A DNA stretch of 64,000 nt from Tritrichomonas musculus (lineage: Eukaryota > Parabasalia > Tritrichomonadida > Tritrichomonadidae), in NCBI GenBank assembly GCA_039105265.1, contig JAPFFF010000041.1:744001-808000 (forward strand), read 5' to 3'. The notes under the pieces are model-generated. The model searched no databases. It saw only the letters and a program-made list of their open reading frames with translations, and was not told the origin of the DNA. Shown piece by piece: positions 10,136 through 20,137 of this stretch. How positions within the stretch are numbered: the stretch's first letter is position 1; the number at the start of each line of letters is the position of its first letter. A program made the translations under genes and the position numbers.

Positions 10136-11896
10136 CTATTCTAGTTGTTTTGCTTCTGGTTCTGGTTCAATTCTTTCCTCTGTGCTCACTGTTGTACTTT
10201 CATATAAAAATTCTTTCGAATTTTCATTACTTGATTTTTCTTCTTTCGTTTTACTAATGTTTTTTATTTCGAGTTCTTCTATGGTGCCTAAAAGGCCTGT
10301 TATTTCTTCTTTCAGCTGACTAATTTCTTTCTGTTTGCCCTGTAATTCTCTATTAAGCTCCAAACTAGCTTTCTTTTGTGAATTCAGTTCTCCTTTAATC
10401 CTCTCAATTTCTTGATTTTTCGCATTTTTTCCTTTTTCAATAAGTGCTCTCAATTCACTATTTTCTTTCTCTTTCTGTTCTTTCAACTGTTGCTGCTTTG
10501 AAGCTTTATTTGTCAATTCGTTGATCTTTCTTTCTTGACTCGAAAGCTTGAATTGAATATCTTTCATTTGTTTTTCATAAGATTTCTTTATTTCAGCGAT
10601 TTCTTTCGCTTTTTCATCAGATTCCCTGAATTTAATAAATTTCTTTTCTTCTTCCATTATCTCGATTCGTACATCAAAAGAACGTTTAATGTTAACAATT
10701 ACATCGAGCAGGTTTTGAATTGTATTTTTTTGGTCATTTAATTGGCAGTTTAAATCTTCAATTTCTTTCTGCTTCTCTTCGGATGGAAAGTTCTTCTCTT
10801 TTTGCTCTCTTTCGTACTTCTTGTTGAGTTCTGATGCGTTGAAATTCAATTCTTCAAGTTTTGTCACAAGATCTGAAACTCGTCCGTTGTCTTTGGCTGT
10901 TTCAATGTTTGATTCAATTGTTCTCACAATTACATCGTTGTTTTCAACTTCATTGAAAATGCTTCTCACTTTTGTAGAGAGATCAATGTCGTTTTCAATA
11001 TGAATACAAAAATCACTTGTAATTTGACGGTTAAGGTAAATTGATTTGACCTTGGCCAAAATATTTTTGCCATCGGTGAACTGTGTTTGAGTGTCCTGAA
11101 GTTGTTGTTCTGTCTTTTTGAGCTGTTTTTCAATTTCCTCTTTTTCTGAGGTAATTTGGTCGTATTTCTTTTTGATCGTTTCGATTTCAATTATCTTTGT
11201 TTTTAAATTTTCAATGGCTTCATCGATGCTATCGTTATCTATCATTTGTTCAACAAATTCTTTGATGATTTTAACTTTGTGAACGATAGTATCGTTATCG
11301 TTTTGACCATCAAATAAATAACGTATTTTTTCACCCAATTTACGATCAAGTATTTCGTTCTGTGCTGCTCTAGATTTTGATTCCTGATTTTCTTGGAAGT
11401 CATCATCAAAATCAATTGATCTTTGCTTTGTTGATCCTTCATTTGCCTTGCCGGTAGGATTGTTCGTTGCCTCGCTTTGCTTGATGTAATTGTCGATCAA
11501 AAATTTAAATTTGTTTTTTATTGTTGAAAACTGGTCATGATTCTCTGCCAAATTTGATTCGTTTGAGAAAAATTCTGTGAGATTTTCTAAACGTGCCAGC
11601 TCTGCTTGGAAATAATTAATAAGCTCTGATTGCCGATATGAAAAATTGGAAATATGATCAATTTGTTGTTTCAGTGATTCATTTGAACTTTTTTCTCCTG
11701 TATTTTCAACGCCTTTGTTTGTATTTACTTGCTTTTTCTTTTCTGAAACATGATGAATGGCTGGGACTTTGAGGGATGATTCTATGTTCTTGCCATTTAT
11801 AGATGACAATGGTAACTTCGCTTTAGAATTTTTGCTTACACCGGGTTTTGATGAGACCGAAGATGTAATTGGCTTTTTTGGAATTCTTGAATGCAT
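10136..11896 (-). CDS. long coiled-coil protein, 586 aa
   Basis: An open frame from ATG to TAG. Residues 1-75 are basic and Ser/Lys-rich (KKPITSSVSSKPGVSKNSK) and look disordered. From about 75 to the end it is strongly helical and charged, with long heptad stretches rich in Glu, Lys, Gln and Leu (EEIEKQLKKTEQQLQDTQTQ; EIERIKGELNSQKK). There are no membrane segments and no catalytic motifs. It resembles cytoskeletal or tethering coiled-coil proteins in a general way, which does not identify a function. It is convergent with the ankyrin gene, with 270 bp between their stops. The start is the first in-frame ATG. Confidence 0.8.
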   Translation of the reverse strand: MHSRIPKKPITSSVSSKPGVSKNSKAKLPLSSINGKNIESSLKVPAIHHVSEKKKQVNTNKGVENTGEKSSNESLKQQIDHISNFSYRQSELINYFQAELARLENLTEFFSNESNLAENHDQFSTIKNKFKFLIDNYIKQSEATNNPTGKANEGSTKQRSIDFDDDFQENQESKSRAAQNEILDRKLGEKIRYLFDGQNDNDTIVHKVKIIKEFVEQMIDNDSIDEAIENLKTKIIEIETIKKKYDQITSEKEEIEKQLKKTEQQLQDTQTQFTDGKNILAKVKSIYLNRQITSDFCIHIENDIDLSTKVRSIFNEVENNDVIVRTIESNIETAKDNGRVSDLVTKLEELNFNASELNKKYEREQKEKNFPSEEKQKEIEDLNCQLNDQKNTIQNLLDVIVNIKRSFDVRIEIMEEEKKFIKFRESDEKAKEIAEIKKSYEKQMKDIQFKLSSQERKINELTNKASKQQQLKEQKEKENSELRALIEKGKNAKNQEIERIKGELNSQKKASLELNRELQGKQKEISQLKEEITGLLGTIEELEIKNISKTKEEKSSNENSKEFLYESTTVSTEERIEPEPEAKQLE

Positions 11897-12346
11897 TTTT
11901 ATGTTGTTGAAAGCGATAATAACTTTTTCATAAGAAATACAAACTTTTTCTGAAAAATGGCTTTTAATTATTTATTCAATAAATCAAAACAAATATTGGA
12001 TTTGAAAGTAGATTTGTTATTAAAAATAATATAAATAAAAAACAAATTTATTGATGATGTATTTTATAATATAAATAAAGTTTTTTTTTAATGGTCTAGT
12101 ATATTTATTTTAAATGTTTTTTTTTCAATGATGTACAATTTATAAAAACATATTAATCAAAATATTCCTAATTCATAACATATATAATATTCATTATCAA
12201 CTTCATGAATTTTAATATGATTTATTGATTTCTAAAAAGGATAAAGTTTTTTTTAATCAGTAGCTTCCAATACCATTCGTTGTATTGCATGCATTAAAAA
12301 GGTAGGGAAATTTTCTAAAATCTTAATTCATCAAAAATAAATAAAA
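11897..12346. other. AT-rich spacer, nothing recognised
   Basis: The upstream region of the coiled-coil gene (minus strand) and the space before an F5/8C fragment. Only homopolymer-rich A+T is seen. Confidence 0.6.
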
Positions 12347-12859
12347 TTTGAGGGCATCATGCGTTACTTGACAGATGAGACTGGCGGCAACATCCACGAT
12401 AACGGAACGATAAAAATCACCTCAAATTCAATCCTCAATGTTAGGCGCCACCCGAAGAATCTCGTTGACTGCCAGAGCGACAATTATTCTCATTCTTCTA
12501 ATGGCAGGTGCCCGTACATCTGCTTCGACTTCAAAGACAGGCGCGTCCAGCTGTCTGACTACTCAATCAAGTCATTTTCGAGTGGTCAGAGTGGCGGCCT
12601 CCTTCGTAGCTGGGTTTTGGAGGTCTCTAACGATGGAGGTTCATGGGAGGAAGTGGATTGTCACACGGAAGATCCAACGCCGGATGGCCCAAGCATCACA
12701 GCCAACTATAAACTTGCAAATGCAAGCAGCGGCTTTTATCGTTATATTAAACTTAGATCGACCGGATGCAGCTGGTATAACTATCCTTCTGACAACTATT
12801 GCATTTATTTTTACTTCATTGAATTCTTTGGTAAACTTGATGAATCACAGTGCAAATGA
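12347..12859 (+). pseudogene. F5/8 type C (discoidin-like) domain fragment
   Basis: About 170 codons align by eye with the C-terminal domain of the minus-strand gene at 20138-21514: FEGIMRYLT here against LDGILKYLT there, then TGGNIHDNGTI, HPKNLVD, FDFKD, QLSDYSIKS, EVSNDG.SWEEVD, FYRY, FELFGK-like ends. The homology starts abruptly at 12347 with no BTB-like or BACK-like part upstream. It is more GC-rich than its surroundings. An ATG at 12359 could start a 166-residue protein, so expression as a lone discoidin-like domain cannot be excluded. A 5'-truncated gene copy is more likely. Confidence 0.7.
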
Positions 12860-13500
12860 TATACAAATAAACAACTGGTTTGAAATGGTGTTTGAATTTT
12901 ATTAATTTTTCATTTCAAATGCATATGTTACTAATGTTGATATCAAATATATATATATATGAAATAACGTATAACGCTAAATGCATGCACATCAACTTTT
13001 TCATTATGTTTAACACTGTTATTGAAAAGTTCAGGTGCCATGAAATGAAAGGTTCCAACACCGTGATACATCGACATTGATACACTTGTAATATTTATTA
13101 CCACTGCATGCTTATCTTTATTGATTTAAATGTTTTTCTTTTTCAGGTCACGATGGATGATACTTTTAGAATGGAGGCATGTCTGAATGAATGAGATGTG
13201 AATATAATTTCTAACAGTGGTCTATAAGAATTCTTCTTTAAATTTACAGTTTTATGAATGAATTGTTCAAATGCTTCTTTGATTTGAAGTTAAGGTGATG
13301 AATTGGTCATCTTTTCTGAGTTCAAACGTAGTGTGAGATTAATGGAATTAAGATCAAAAGTGGTCTGAGATTTAATGAAAATTCTTTAGTTTCATGAGTT
13401 CTTGCTCATACTGTTCCCTAACAGAATGTTTATCTTATAAATTTAAAATTTTCCTGTAGATCAATTATATTGTCAATATAACTTACTTAAAAAACAAGAA
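12860..13500. other. spacer containing a decayed kinase fragment
   Basis: AT-rich DNA with the minus-strand kinase remnant at 13010-13230 (listed separately). Nothing else is supported. Confidence 0.55.
13010..13230 (-). pseudogene. protein kinase catalytic fragment (subdomains VIb-VIII)
   Basis: On the minus strand, one frame reads LHSKSIIHRDLKKKNI (HRDLK at about 13141-13158), an in-frame stop, then INKDKHAVVINIT, and GTFHFMAPELF (13023-13056). These match the catalytic loop HRDLKxxN and the activation-segment end G-T-x-x-[FY]-M-A-P-E of eukaryotic Ser/Thr kinases. The metal-binding DFG is not visible and a stop interrupts the frame. Upstream, RNYIHISFIQT resembles the helix that precedes the catalytic loop. 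N-lobe and C-terminal parts are absent, so this is a relic. Confidence 0.68.
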
Positions 13501-13578
13501 TGGCGATTGGTCTAGTGGTTAAGACGCCAGGATATTTACACAGACCTGGAAACCCGAGTTCAAATCCCGGATCGCTAC
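13501..13578 (+). tRNA. tRNA-like gene with 13-nt anticodon loop, isotype unclear
   Basis: The cloverleaf is visible: acceptor TGGCGAT/ATCGCTA (7 bp, one G-T), D arm GTCT/AGAC around AGTGGTTA, anticodon stem CCAGG/CCTGG, variable loop AAAC, T arm CCGAG-TTCAAAT-CCCGG (one A-C mismatch), then a T7 run (13579 on), as expected for pol III. The anticodon loop is 13 nt (ATATTTACACAGA) instead of 7, so a 6-nt intron or a pseudogene is implied. No placement of a 6-nt intron gives an anticodon I trust. The D arm resembles Glu/Asp-type tRNAs. Confidence 0.6.
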
Positions 13579-13585
13579 TTTTTTT

Positions 13586-14364
13586 ATTAATTTATTCAAA
13601 AATTCGTTTGGATAATTCAATCAAATCTTTTTTTTTTTTTCCTATTCTATCAATCTAACACTTTTAAAAAATTTAGTAATATATATTAATGCATAAAAAA
13701 TCATTTTCTGTGATGTTACTAATTCATATTTCAGAATATTAAAAGCTCATTTTCCAATATTTTGGAAAATTTTTGAGAGAGATTTCAATTGTATTCAATT
13801 TTTGTGATGATATTCAAAATTATTCAATTTTTGTGATTGCATTCAAATTCATCAAATGATTGAATGACAAATGATTGTATTTCAGCATTTAAAATTATGT
13901 CAGGCCATATTTCAAGTTCTATTTCGAGAAGCAGTTCATTCGTATTGAGTATCGGTGACATGAGTGAAGTTATCAATTGGAAATGATCGTATTTTTATGA
14001 AAATTGAAATCTAAATTTTTTAGCATAGATTTGATCAAATCAATGATAAAGACTATTTTAAAAATTTGTATAAAAACTATTTTTTGTTTTTTATACATAA
14101 TTATGCATATATTTGATCAAAATAAAGGTATTCTTTTATTTTCAAAAATTCAAAGGAGTTTATAAAATTTCTTGTAAATAATTCAATATATTGAAAGATA
14201 GAATATTTTTTTTTTATATTAATCAAAAGATAATATTTCCTCTAATAAATAATACTATAGTTTATTATATGCTTTTTTATCAATTATATTTCTTTATTTA
14301 ATTGATAAAACGTAAAAATATTTGTATATTTAATGTATAAAATTTGGTAAAATTTTATTTTTTT
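13586..14364. other. AT-rich spacer, nothing recognised
   Basis: No coherent frame or repeat beyond low-complexity A+T. TTCAATTTTTGTGAT and close variants recur near 13795-13840. Confidence 0.55.
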
Positions 14365-15048
14365 ATGATAGCACTATTCTTCCTTGCTTTATCGTCTCTT
14401 GATTATCGAAAAGAGCGCCTTAGCATAGTCACCAAGAAAATCCTTGAATCAAAAGAAATATCAAGCGATCTTCCACCTGAAATTTTTCCATTTCTAATCG
14501 ATGCAGTATCTACTGTCCTCTTCAAGGATGGGAAAAATTTGACGCAAATCAATAATATCAGCGATGCAATCATCCATTGCCGAGGTGGTTCAGGTAAAGA
14601 TATTCCGGCTGGCCCAGGATTATTAAAAGAAATGACTTATTTTGATTCTTATAAGGAAGCTTTTGACCCAGAAAAAGGTACTCTTGCTCAAAAAATTTCA
14701 GAGCAGCTGATTGCTTCTGCAGCAAAGGCAGATGAAGGAAATCTTACTGGATCTGGTTCATATGTTCTTATTTGTTTAACACTTGGTCATTATGTTCCTC
14801 AATATAAATATTCGATTCCATATAAATGTACATCTGCTGATGGAGTGCGCACGTGTAAAGCTGAAGGAGATGTTACATTTACAGGAAGAGATGTATGGGA
14901 CTTTGAGCCTCTTTCTACTTATACATGGTGGCAAAATCTCATTTTTGAGATTATTCCCGAATTTCTCGTTTTATTACGAGGACCATCTGTCCCTTATGGA
15001 ATACCTTATCAAAATACAATTCATTACAGTTTTACAAAACAAGTTTGA
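14365..15048 (+). CDS. small secreted or membrane-targeted protein, 227 aa, unknown family
   Basis: The frame is open from upstream, but ATG at 14365 is the first ATG and gives a hydrophobic leader (MIALFFLALSS), which fits a signal peptide. The mature part is about 210 residues with few Cys (two near CTSADGVRTC could pair), a mixed alpha/beta look, and a Trp/Pro-rich end (TYTWWQNLIFEIIPEFLVLL). The segment IIPEFLVLL is hydrophobic but short for a membrane anchor. No family is recognised. Its base composition is less AT-biased than the flanks, which supports real coding. Confidence 0.7.
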   Translation: MIALFFLALSSLDYRKERLSIVTKKILESKEISSDLPPEIFPFLIDAVSTVLFKDGKNLTQINNISDAIIHCRGGSGKDIPAGPGLLKEMTYFDSYKEAFDPEKGTLAQKISEQLIASAAKADEGNLTGSGSYVLICLTLGHYVPQYKYSIPYKCTSADGVRTCKAEGDVTFTGRDVWDFEPLSTYTWWQNLIFEIIPEFLVLLRGPSVPYGIPYQNTIHYSFTKQV

Positions 15049-15389
15049 AAATTGATCATATATTGATAATTTAATTATTATAATCATTCGTGCTTTATTT
15101 TTAAAATTTTATTTATATGGTTTTAATTATATATATTTAATATATTTAATTTTTTAAAAAATAAAACAAAAAATTGTTGCTTCAGCATCTTTACATGCTT
15201 GTGTGAGATTTTCTTTTATATTTTTTAAAGATTTTAGAAAATGTGTTTTCATATGAGTTAATTTTTTAATTTTCATATTCATATTCAATGTAGCGATATT
15301 TTATACTACTATAAATGTGTATCTACTAATTAAATAAAATATCAAGTGTATATATAACAAAATTTTTAATCGTAATCTTTTGAATACTG
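15049..15389. other. AT-rich spacer, nothing recognised
   Basis: Lies between the stop of the secreted-protein gene and the 3' end of the convergent M60-like remnant. No signal seen. Confidence 0.55.
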
Positions 15390-16745
15390 CTATGTAAAAT
15401 CAACTTTATATAGTGACATAGCAGCATTCAATGCAATATCAACTTTACTTGTGATATCGATGTTACTTATTGTAGATTTAGATCCTTCATTGACAGCTAA
15501 TGCTTTAACTTTGGCTACTTTTTGATCTGATAAAGCTGTATTGAAAACTGACTCACCAAACATGTTCAAGTTTTCAAAAAAAAGGTTTTTCAGATGTTCT
15601 TTTGCATTTATGTTTAATTGTTCTTCGTGCGAAACTGTAACACCATTGATTGATATGTTCCATGTGGTGGATTTGATATACTTTTGATTTTATAAGTGAA
15701 TCCTTTTGGTACAATCATATGTTTATTAAAGTCCAAAAGTTTGACATCTCCTTTCTTAATAAAGAAAGGATGCATTGTCCTCATTTTATTGTAAGTGCCT
15801 TTGATTTTGTATCCAACACCAGTTTGGTATCTGCAAGCAATTGGCACGAAATTCTTAAAGTTCTTGTCCTTGTATTTATCTACTTCAGATTGTTTATGAT
15901 CAAATTGGGTTAAATTGTAAATATTTCATCAGAAATAAGTGTAAAGTCAAGTTCTGTTATGTTTGTCCATGTTCTGTACCACAATTCAGGACTCTTTCCT
16001 TTCTCTTGGTTTATTGCTTAAAGCAGCATATCTTGGCCAAAACAATGAAAGAAAATTGCAAAGAAAGTAAGGCGATAATCAAGGTTCTCATTAATTGCCT
16101 TATTTAAAAACCAAGAAGCTGTTGTGTAAAGGTTCCAAGAGTCACCAGTAGGTTCGCTTTCTTCTGTTCTTCTTTGTGAAACTTTACTGAAGAGACTGTA
16201 GGAAATAAGAGTTACAAAGTTGTTAGATGTTTCGCCATCGTTTGGAATTCCCCAATTGGCCATGAAGTGGTGATGGTATTCGTGATGAGGTCCACATGAA
16301 TCGCACGAAGAATCTTGCAAGCAGTCTTTGTATGATGTTGCAAAAGTGAACCAACTTAACGGACAATTGGTTGATGCTCTTGAACCAAAGGCAACAGCGG
16401 CACCGGCTGCAATGAATGGCTCGTACATCATGATAACCGAAACCGCTGCAGGTGCTGCATCTGGAACTTGACTTGAAACACTTGTCACTTTTTGCCAATA
16501 CAAAGCAGCGTCATAGCACATGTCATAATCAATAGATTCAACCATCTTTTTATGTCCAGAATGCAAGATTCCGTTTTGCCAAACTTCAAGGTCAAAGTAA
16601 GGTGAACTTGACTTTTTGCTAGATAAGAATTATTCCGTTGTCGTGTAGCCAAATACATAAAGGCCATTTCGGACTGCTCCAGAAATTGTAACCGTAAAGT
16701 TGTGAATTGTAAAATCTCGGGGTTTGAGGTAAAATGGGGCCCCCT
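15390..16745 (-). pseudogene. M60-like zinc peptidase, decayed
   Basis: Minus-strand coding is spread over changing frames. The best block (16018-16566) holds HEYHH (16270-16284), followed after a short spacer by GETSNN, matching the M60-like pattern HExxH...E with the usual Asn-rich follow-up. Upstream, a second frame reads VRNGLYVFGYTT and EVWQNGILHSGHKKM; downstream, frames carry ELWYRTWTNITELDF, CRYQTGVGYKIKGTY and a final block ending at TAG (15390-15392). At least three or four frame changes or stops separate the blocks. M60-like peptidases are secreted or surface enzymes aimed at mucin-type glycoproteins and are expanded in trichomonads. The N-terminal part is missing beyond about 16745, where GC-rich GGGGCCCCC interrupts the coding look. 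Confidence 0.72.
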
Positions 16746-17911
16746 AAAAAAAAACGATTGTCCAAAAAAAGTATTCAAAATTTCCATCTAATTCACATTG
16801 AGTAGAAACATGATATGAATGAAATAAGTGATAATCAATCATTCAATATCACAAACCAATATTAACTTTAGGGGAAAAATTATATATTGTATGGTTGGAA
16901 TAGGAACAAAAGTATCCGAAATATTTTATTCATTTGATTCAAATTTGTTTTTGTGTTATTTGGGTTTAATCTCAATTAATAAACTTTATTATTATAAAAT
17001 CTTATTAAATTTATAATATATATTTGATTTAAAAGTGAATAATATTGATTAATATTAATTAAATTAATCTTGTATTACAAAATTTAATATTTGTTTTTTA
17101 ATAATTAATGTATAACATGTTTTATATGCCAAATAAAGTTATAATTAGCATTGATAGGTGTTTTCAAAAGTATAAAGAGAAATATCTTATATTTTTTGAA
17201 ATAAAAGAATCTTTTTGATTTTATTCAAAAATTAAACCTGCAAATCATCAGAATATGATTTTTGTAAATCATAATATGTGTAAAAATATATATATTCGTC
17301 AATTCATCATTTTAATCAGGCAACATCTATTTTGAAGATCCTAATTTGGCATAAAATTTCATATATTCATGAGTTATTTGTTTTAGTTTGGTAGATATAA
17401 ATGCTTATTAATAATTTAATATGGTTTATTGAGCTAATTTAATATAATAGATTACTTTTAATTCATAATGAAATTTGTCTTAATTTAAATTTACGAGGGA
17501 TTAATCGTGATGAAACAAGATCAATAGATTTATATTTTATCAATTTTGCAAAGCATTCTGAAAAAATTTTATTATTTATCAAAAATAATAAGAAAGGTAT
17601 CATTAAAAAAATTCCAGAACTAAATGAAATAGTGAATTTGAAAAAGTAAAAAGTCAATCAAAGATTGGATTTGAGGAATGATGATCCATTTGATGTTCTA
17701 TCAATTTTATTTTATTTTATATATGAATTATTTGTGAATTTATGATTGTTTTCTTTCTTTTCATTTATTAAAATATTAATATTCAATATCTTTTTTTTAA
17801 AGATTCATTATTTTGGTTATATGTGGATTAATATATTTCCTTGACAGATTTATATAAAGAGTTTTCGTCTCTTTGGATGATTATTATTACAATATCTTAA
17901 AAAAAAAAAAA
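16746..17911. other. AT-rich spacer with one short coding-like fragment
   Basis: Mostly A+T. Around 17470-17649 on the plus strand a frame without ATG reads LRGINRDETRSIDLYF and ends IPELNEIVNLKK before TAA. It looks like the tail of a lost gene but no family is recognised. Confidence 0.45.
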
Positions 17912-17993
17912 CGACACGAACCAGATTCGAACTGATGAGGGATAAACCCATGGGGACTCAAATCCCACGCCTTAACCACTCGGCCATCGTGCC
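17912..17993 (-). tRNA. tRNA-Ser (UGA anticodon)
   Basis: On the minus strand: acceptor GGCACGA/TCGTGTC, D arm with GGCCGAGTGGTTAAGGC, anticodon loop TTTGAGT with TGA at 34-36 (17958-17960), long variable arm (GGG..CCC), T arm ATCAG-TTCGAAT-CTGGT, then a run of T. The long variable arm and anticodon both indicate serine (UCA codons). The base pair next to the loop is A-C. No intron. Confidence 0.9.
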
Positions 17994-19517
17994 TCTGTTC
18001 TTTCAAAATAATTGTAATTTATATTCTGCAATTTTATAACATGAAAATTGGATATTTTGAATTCACAATGTTTGATTAATAATTTTGAGATTTTTCATAA
18101 TTTTAACGCTAAAATGAAGATAGAGGTTTTTTGAAAATTTTATGCTCTAAAAGCAATTCTGTGGTTTATTTATAGATAGACTTGTTATTTTATCAGTTTA
18201 AAAATCTGATATCGAGATTATCGATTATCAAGATATCAGATATGAAATGTGATATAATAATAATTGTACACTTGATATCAATTACCGAGATCTCGAGATC
18301 TCAAACAGATTTATCTTTTTTATAAATGGTATTTGTGATTTTAAAATACTTAAAAATAAATAATAGAATGCATTGATGTTTATTTTAAGATTAAAATCAA
18401 AAAATACATTCTTTTTTATGAAATACTTGAGATTAAATTACGATCATATATTTATCAAAAAGTTTTATTGAAAATTCTGATATCAAAAGCTGTGAATAAT
18501 AATTCTTGATCTCTGAAATCGATCTCGAGAATCTGTGCATATTTATATATCGATATCAAAAAGTCAATCAATTATCGATCTCGAGAATCGGAGAATAACA
18601 AGCCTAAATATAGAAATAATAATCTCTTATGAAATAATTCAAAAAAAATATCTCTATATATTTATCTAGTGATAAAAATAATTCTAAAAATGAAATATCA
18701 AATTTTGTTGTCATTTTATTTCAATGTATTGAAAAAATGGACATTCACAAATTTGAGAACAATCTCATTTTTTTGATAATGACCAATAATTAATTCTGAA
18801 GATCTATTTTTTTTATTGTATAAACAGTGTTATATGTATTTAATATAATAAAAATTATATTTATAACTGAGAATATGGAAATTAAAGAAAAATTGAATTT
18901 TCGCAAATTTGAATAGTAATTTATGGTAAAATGGTGTTCGCAATGTCATCTGTAATGTATTGTGTTCTTTATTTTATAAAATACCATATGTTTTTATATT
19001 TTTATGATATTTTTGTTAAATAATAGCTTAATCAAGTGTACCATTTGTTTCAGATGATATAATGAATAGATGAAATGAATAAATTGTTTTTAGAGATCGA
19101 ATTGAAGATAAAAAAGCAATAATATGATAATAAGATTTTATTTAAAATTGAATAGAATTGAGAGAATTATTCAGTTCCGTTTAAATTCAACAATTCAATT
19201 ATTAATTGTAATTCACAAATTGAATTTTATAAAATTTATACATGATTTTGTATTTGATACTCCGATCGATAGAATGGTCAGTAATGATTCATAATATGTT
19301 TACAGCATATAGCTAAATTAACATATTTTAATTCATTGATTAATACTCGTTTTTCTCAATTTTATGTTAAAATAAAAGATCATTTAATAAAGTTGAAAAT
19401 TTCAGATATCTATCAGAATTGAATAGAATTGAATTTTCTAAAATAAAAATAATGGTTTAGAACACAAATGAAACAAAATGCTATTCATTTCATTTTTATT
19501 TATTAAGTTTTATTAAA
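17994..19517. other. AT-rich spacer containing MITE family copy A
   Basis: Includes the inverted-repeat element at 18179-18604. The rest is low-complexity A+T with no supported gene. Confidence 0.6.
18179..18604. mobile_element. TA-flanked MITE, family 'GACTTGTTATT', copy A
   Basis: A 426-bp element: left end GACTTGTTATTTT after TA (18177-18178), right end AATAACAAGCC before TA (18605-18606). The interior is rich in GATATC/GATCTCGAG inverted motifs shared with copies at 31270-31743 and 46593-46925. No ORF. The TA duplication suggests mobilisation by a Tc1/mariner-type transposase; this is inference. Confidence 0.7.
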
Positions 19518-19928
19518 ATGTACGGACCAGGAGGATACGGAGGACCACCGCCAGGCGGACCAGGTGGGCCAGGAGGTCCTGGAGGATGGGGAGGACCACC
19601 TCCAGGAGGACCAGGAGGCTTTGGTGGACCCCCACCAGGCGGGCCTGGAGGATACGGCGGACCACCACCTGGAGGACCAGGAGGATGGGGAGGACCACCT
19701 CCAGGTGGACCAGGAGGCTTTGGTGGACCCCCACCAGGCGGGCCTGGAGGATACGGCGGACCACCACCTGGAGGACCAGGAGGATGGGGAGGACCACCTC
19801 CAGGTGGACCAGGAGGTTATGGCGGACCACCACCTGGAGGTCCTGGTGGTTATGGCGGACCACCTCCAGGAGGAATGTACAGTGGGCCACCTCCACCACC
19901 CCCACGTGATGATTGTTCTATATGCTAA
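19518..19928 (+). CDS. Gly-Pro-rich repeat protein with C-terminal CaaX-like box, 136 aa
   Basis: ATG to TAA. Nearly the whole chain is tandem GGPPPGGPGG-[W/F/Y], an 11-residue unit, grouped at DNA level in a 99-bp higher-order repeat (W-F-Y order) that is duplicated. The end changes to a Pro run, then RDDCSIC. The last four residues CSIC fit a C-a-a-X prenylation box, so the product may be lipid-anchored at a membrane. It is an island of high GC in very AT-rich DNA, dictated by Gly and Pro codons. The reverse and shifted frames are open only because of the repeat. Similar Gly/Pro/aromatic repeats occur in annexin and Alix-type proline-rich regions, without implying homology. Confidence 0.75.
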   Translation: MYGPGGYGGPPPGGPGGPGGPGGWGGPPPGGPGGFGGPPPGGPGGYGGPPPGGPGGWGGPPPGGPGGFGGPPPGGPGGYGGPPPGGPGGWGGPPPGGPGGYGGPPPGGPGGYGGPPPGGMYSGPPPPPPRDDCSIC

Positions 19929-20137
19929 GTTTGAAAGTATAATAAATAGACAATATATTTAAATCAATCTTGTTTTTTTTTAATACTGACAAATTATAAA
20001 TCATGATTTTCGATGTAAAAAAAAAAATAATTTTAATATTTAATGATCTTGTCATTTTAAGTCAAAGAATTATTTTTATGACTTAAAATGATAATGTAAT
20101 AGCAATTGCAAATAAATAAAATACCAAATCTATTTAT

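Noticed and set aside
12438-12905. 155-residue frame overlapping the F5/8C fragment
   Set aside because: Shifted-frame shadow; the F5/8C frame matches the paralog at 20138-21514.
19513-19962. Long open frames in other phases and on the reverse strand of the Gly-Pro gene
   Set aside because: They arise from the 33-bp/99-bp coding repeat; only the Gly-Pro frame starts cleanly at ATG and ends with a non-repetitive tail.
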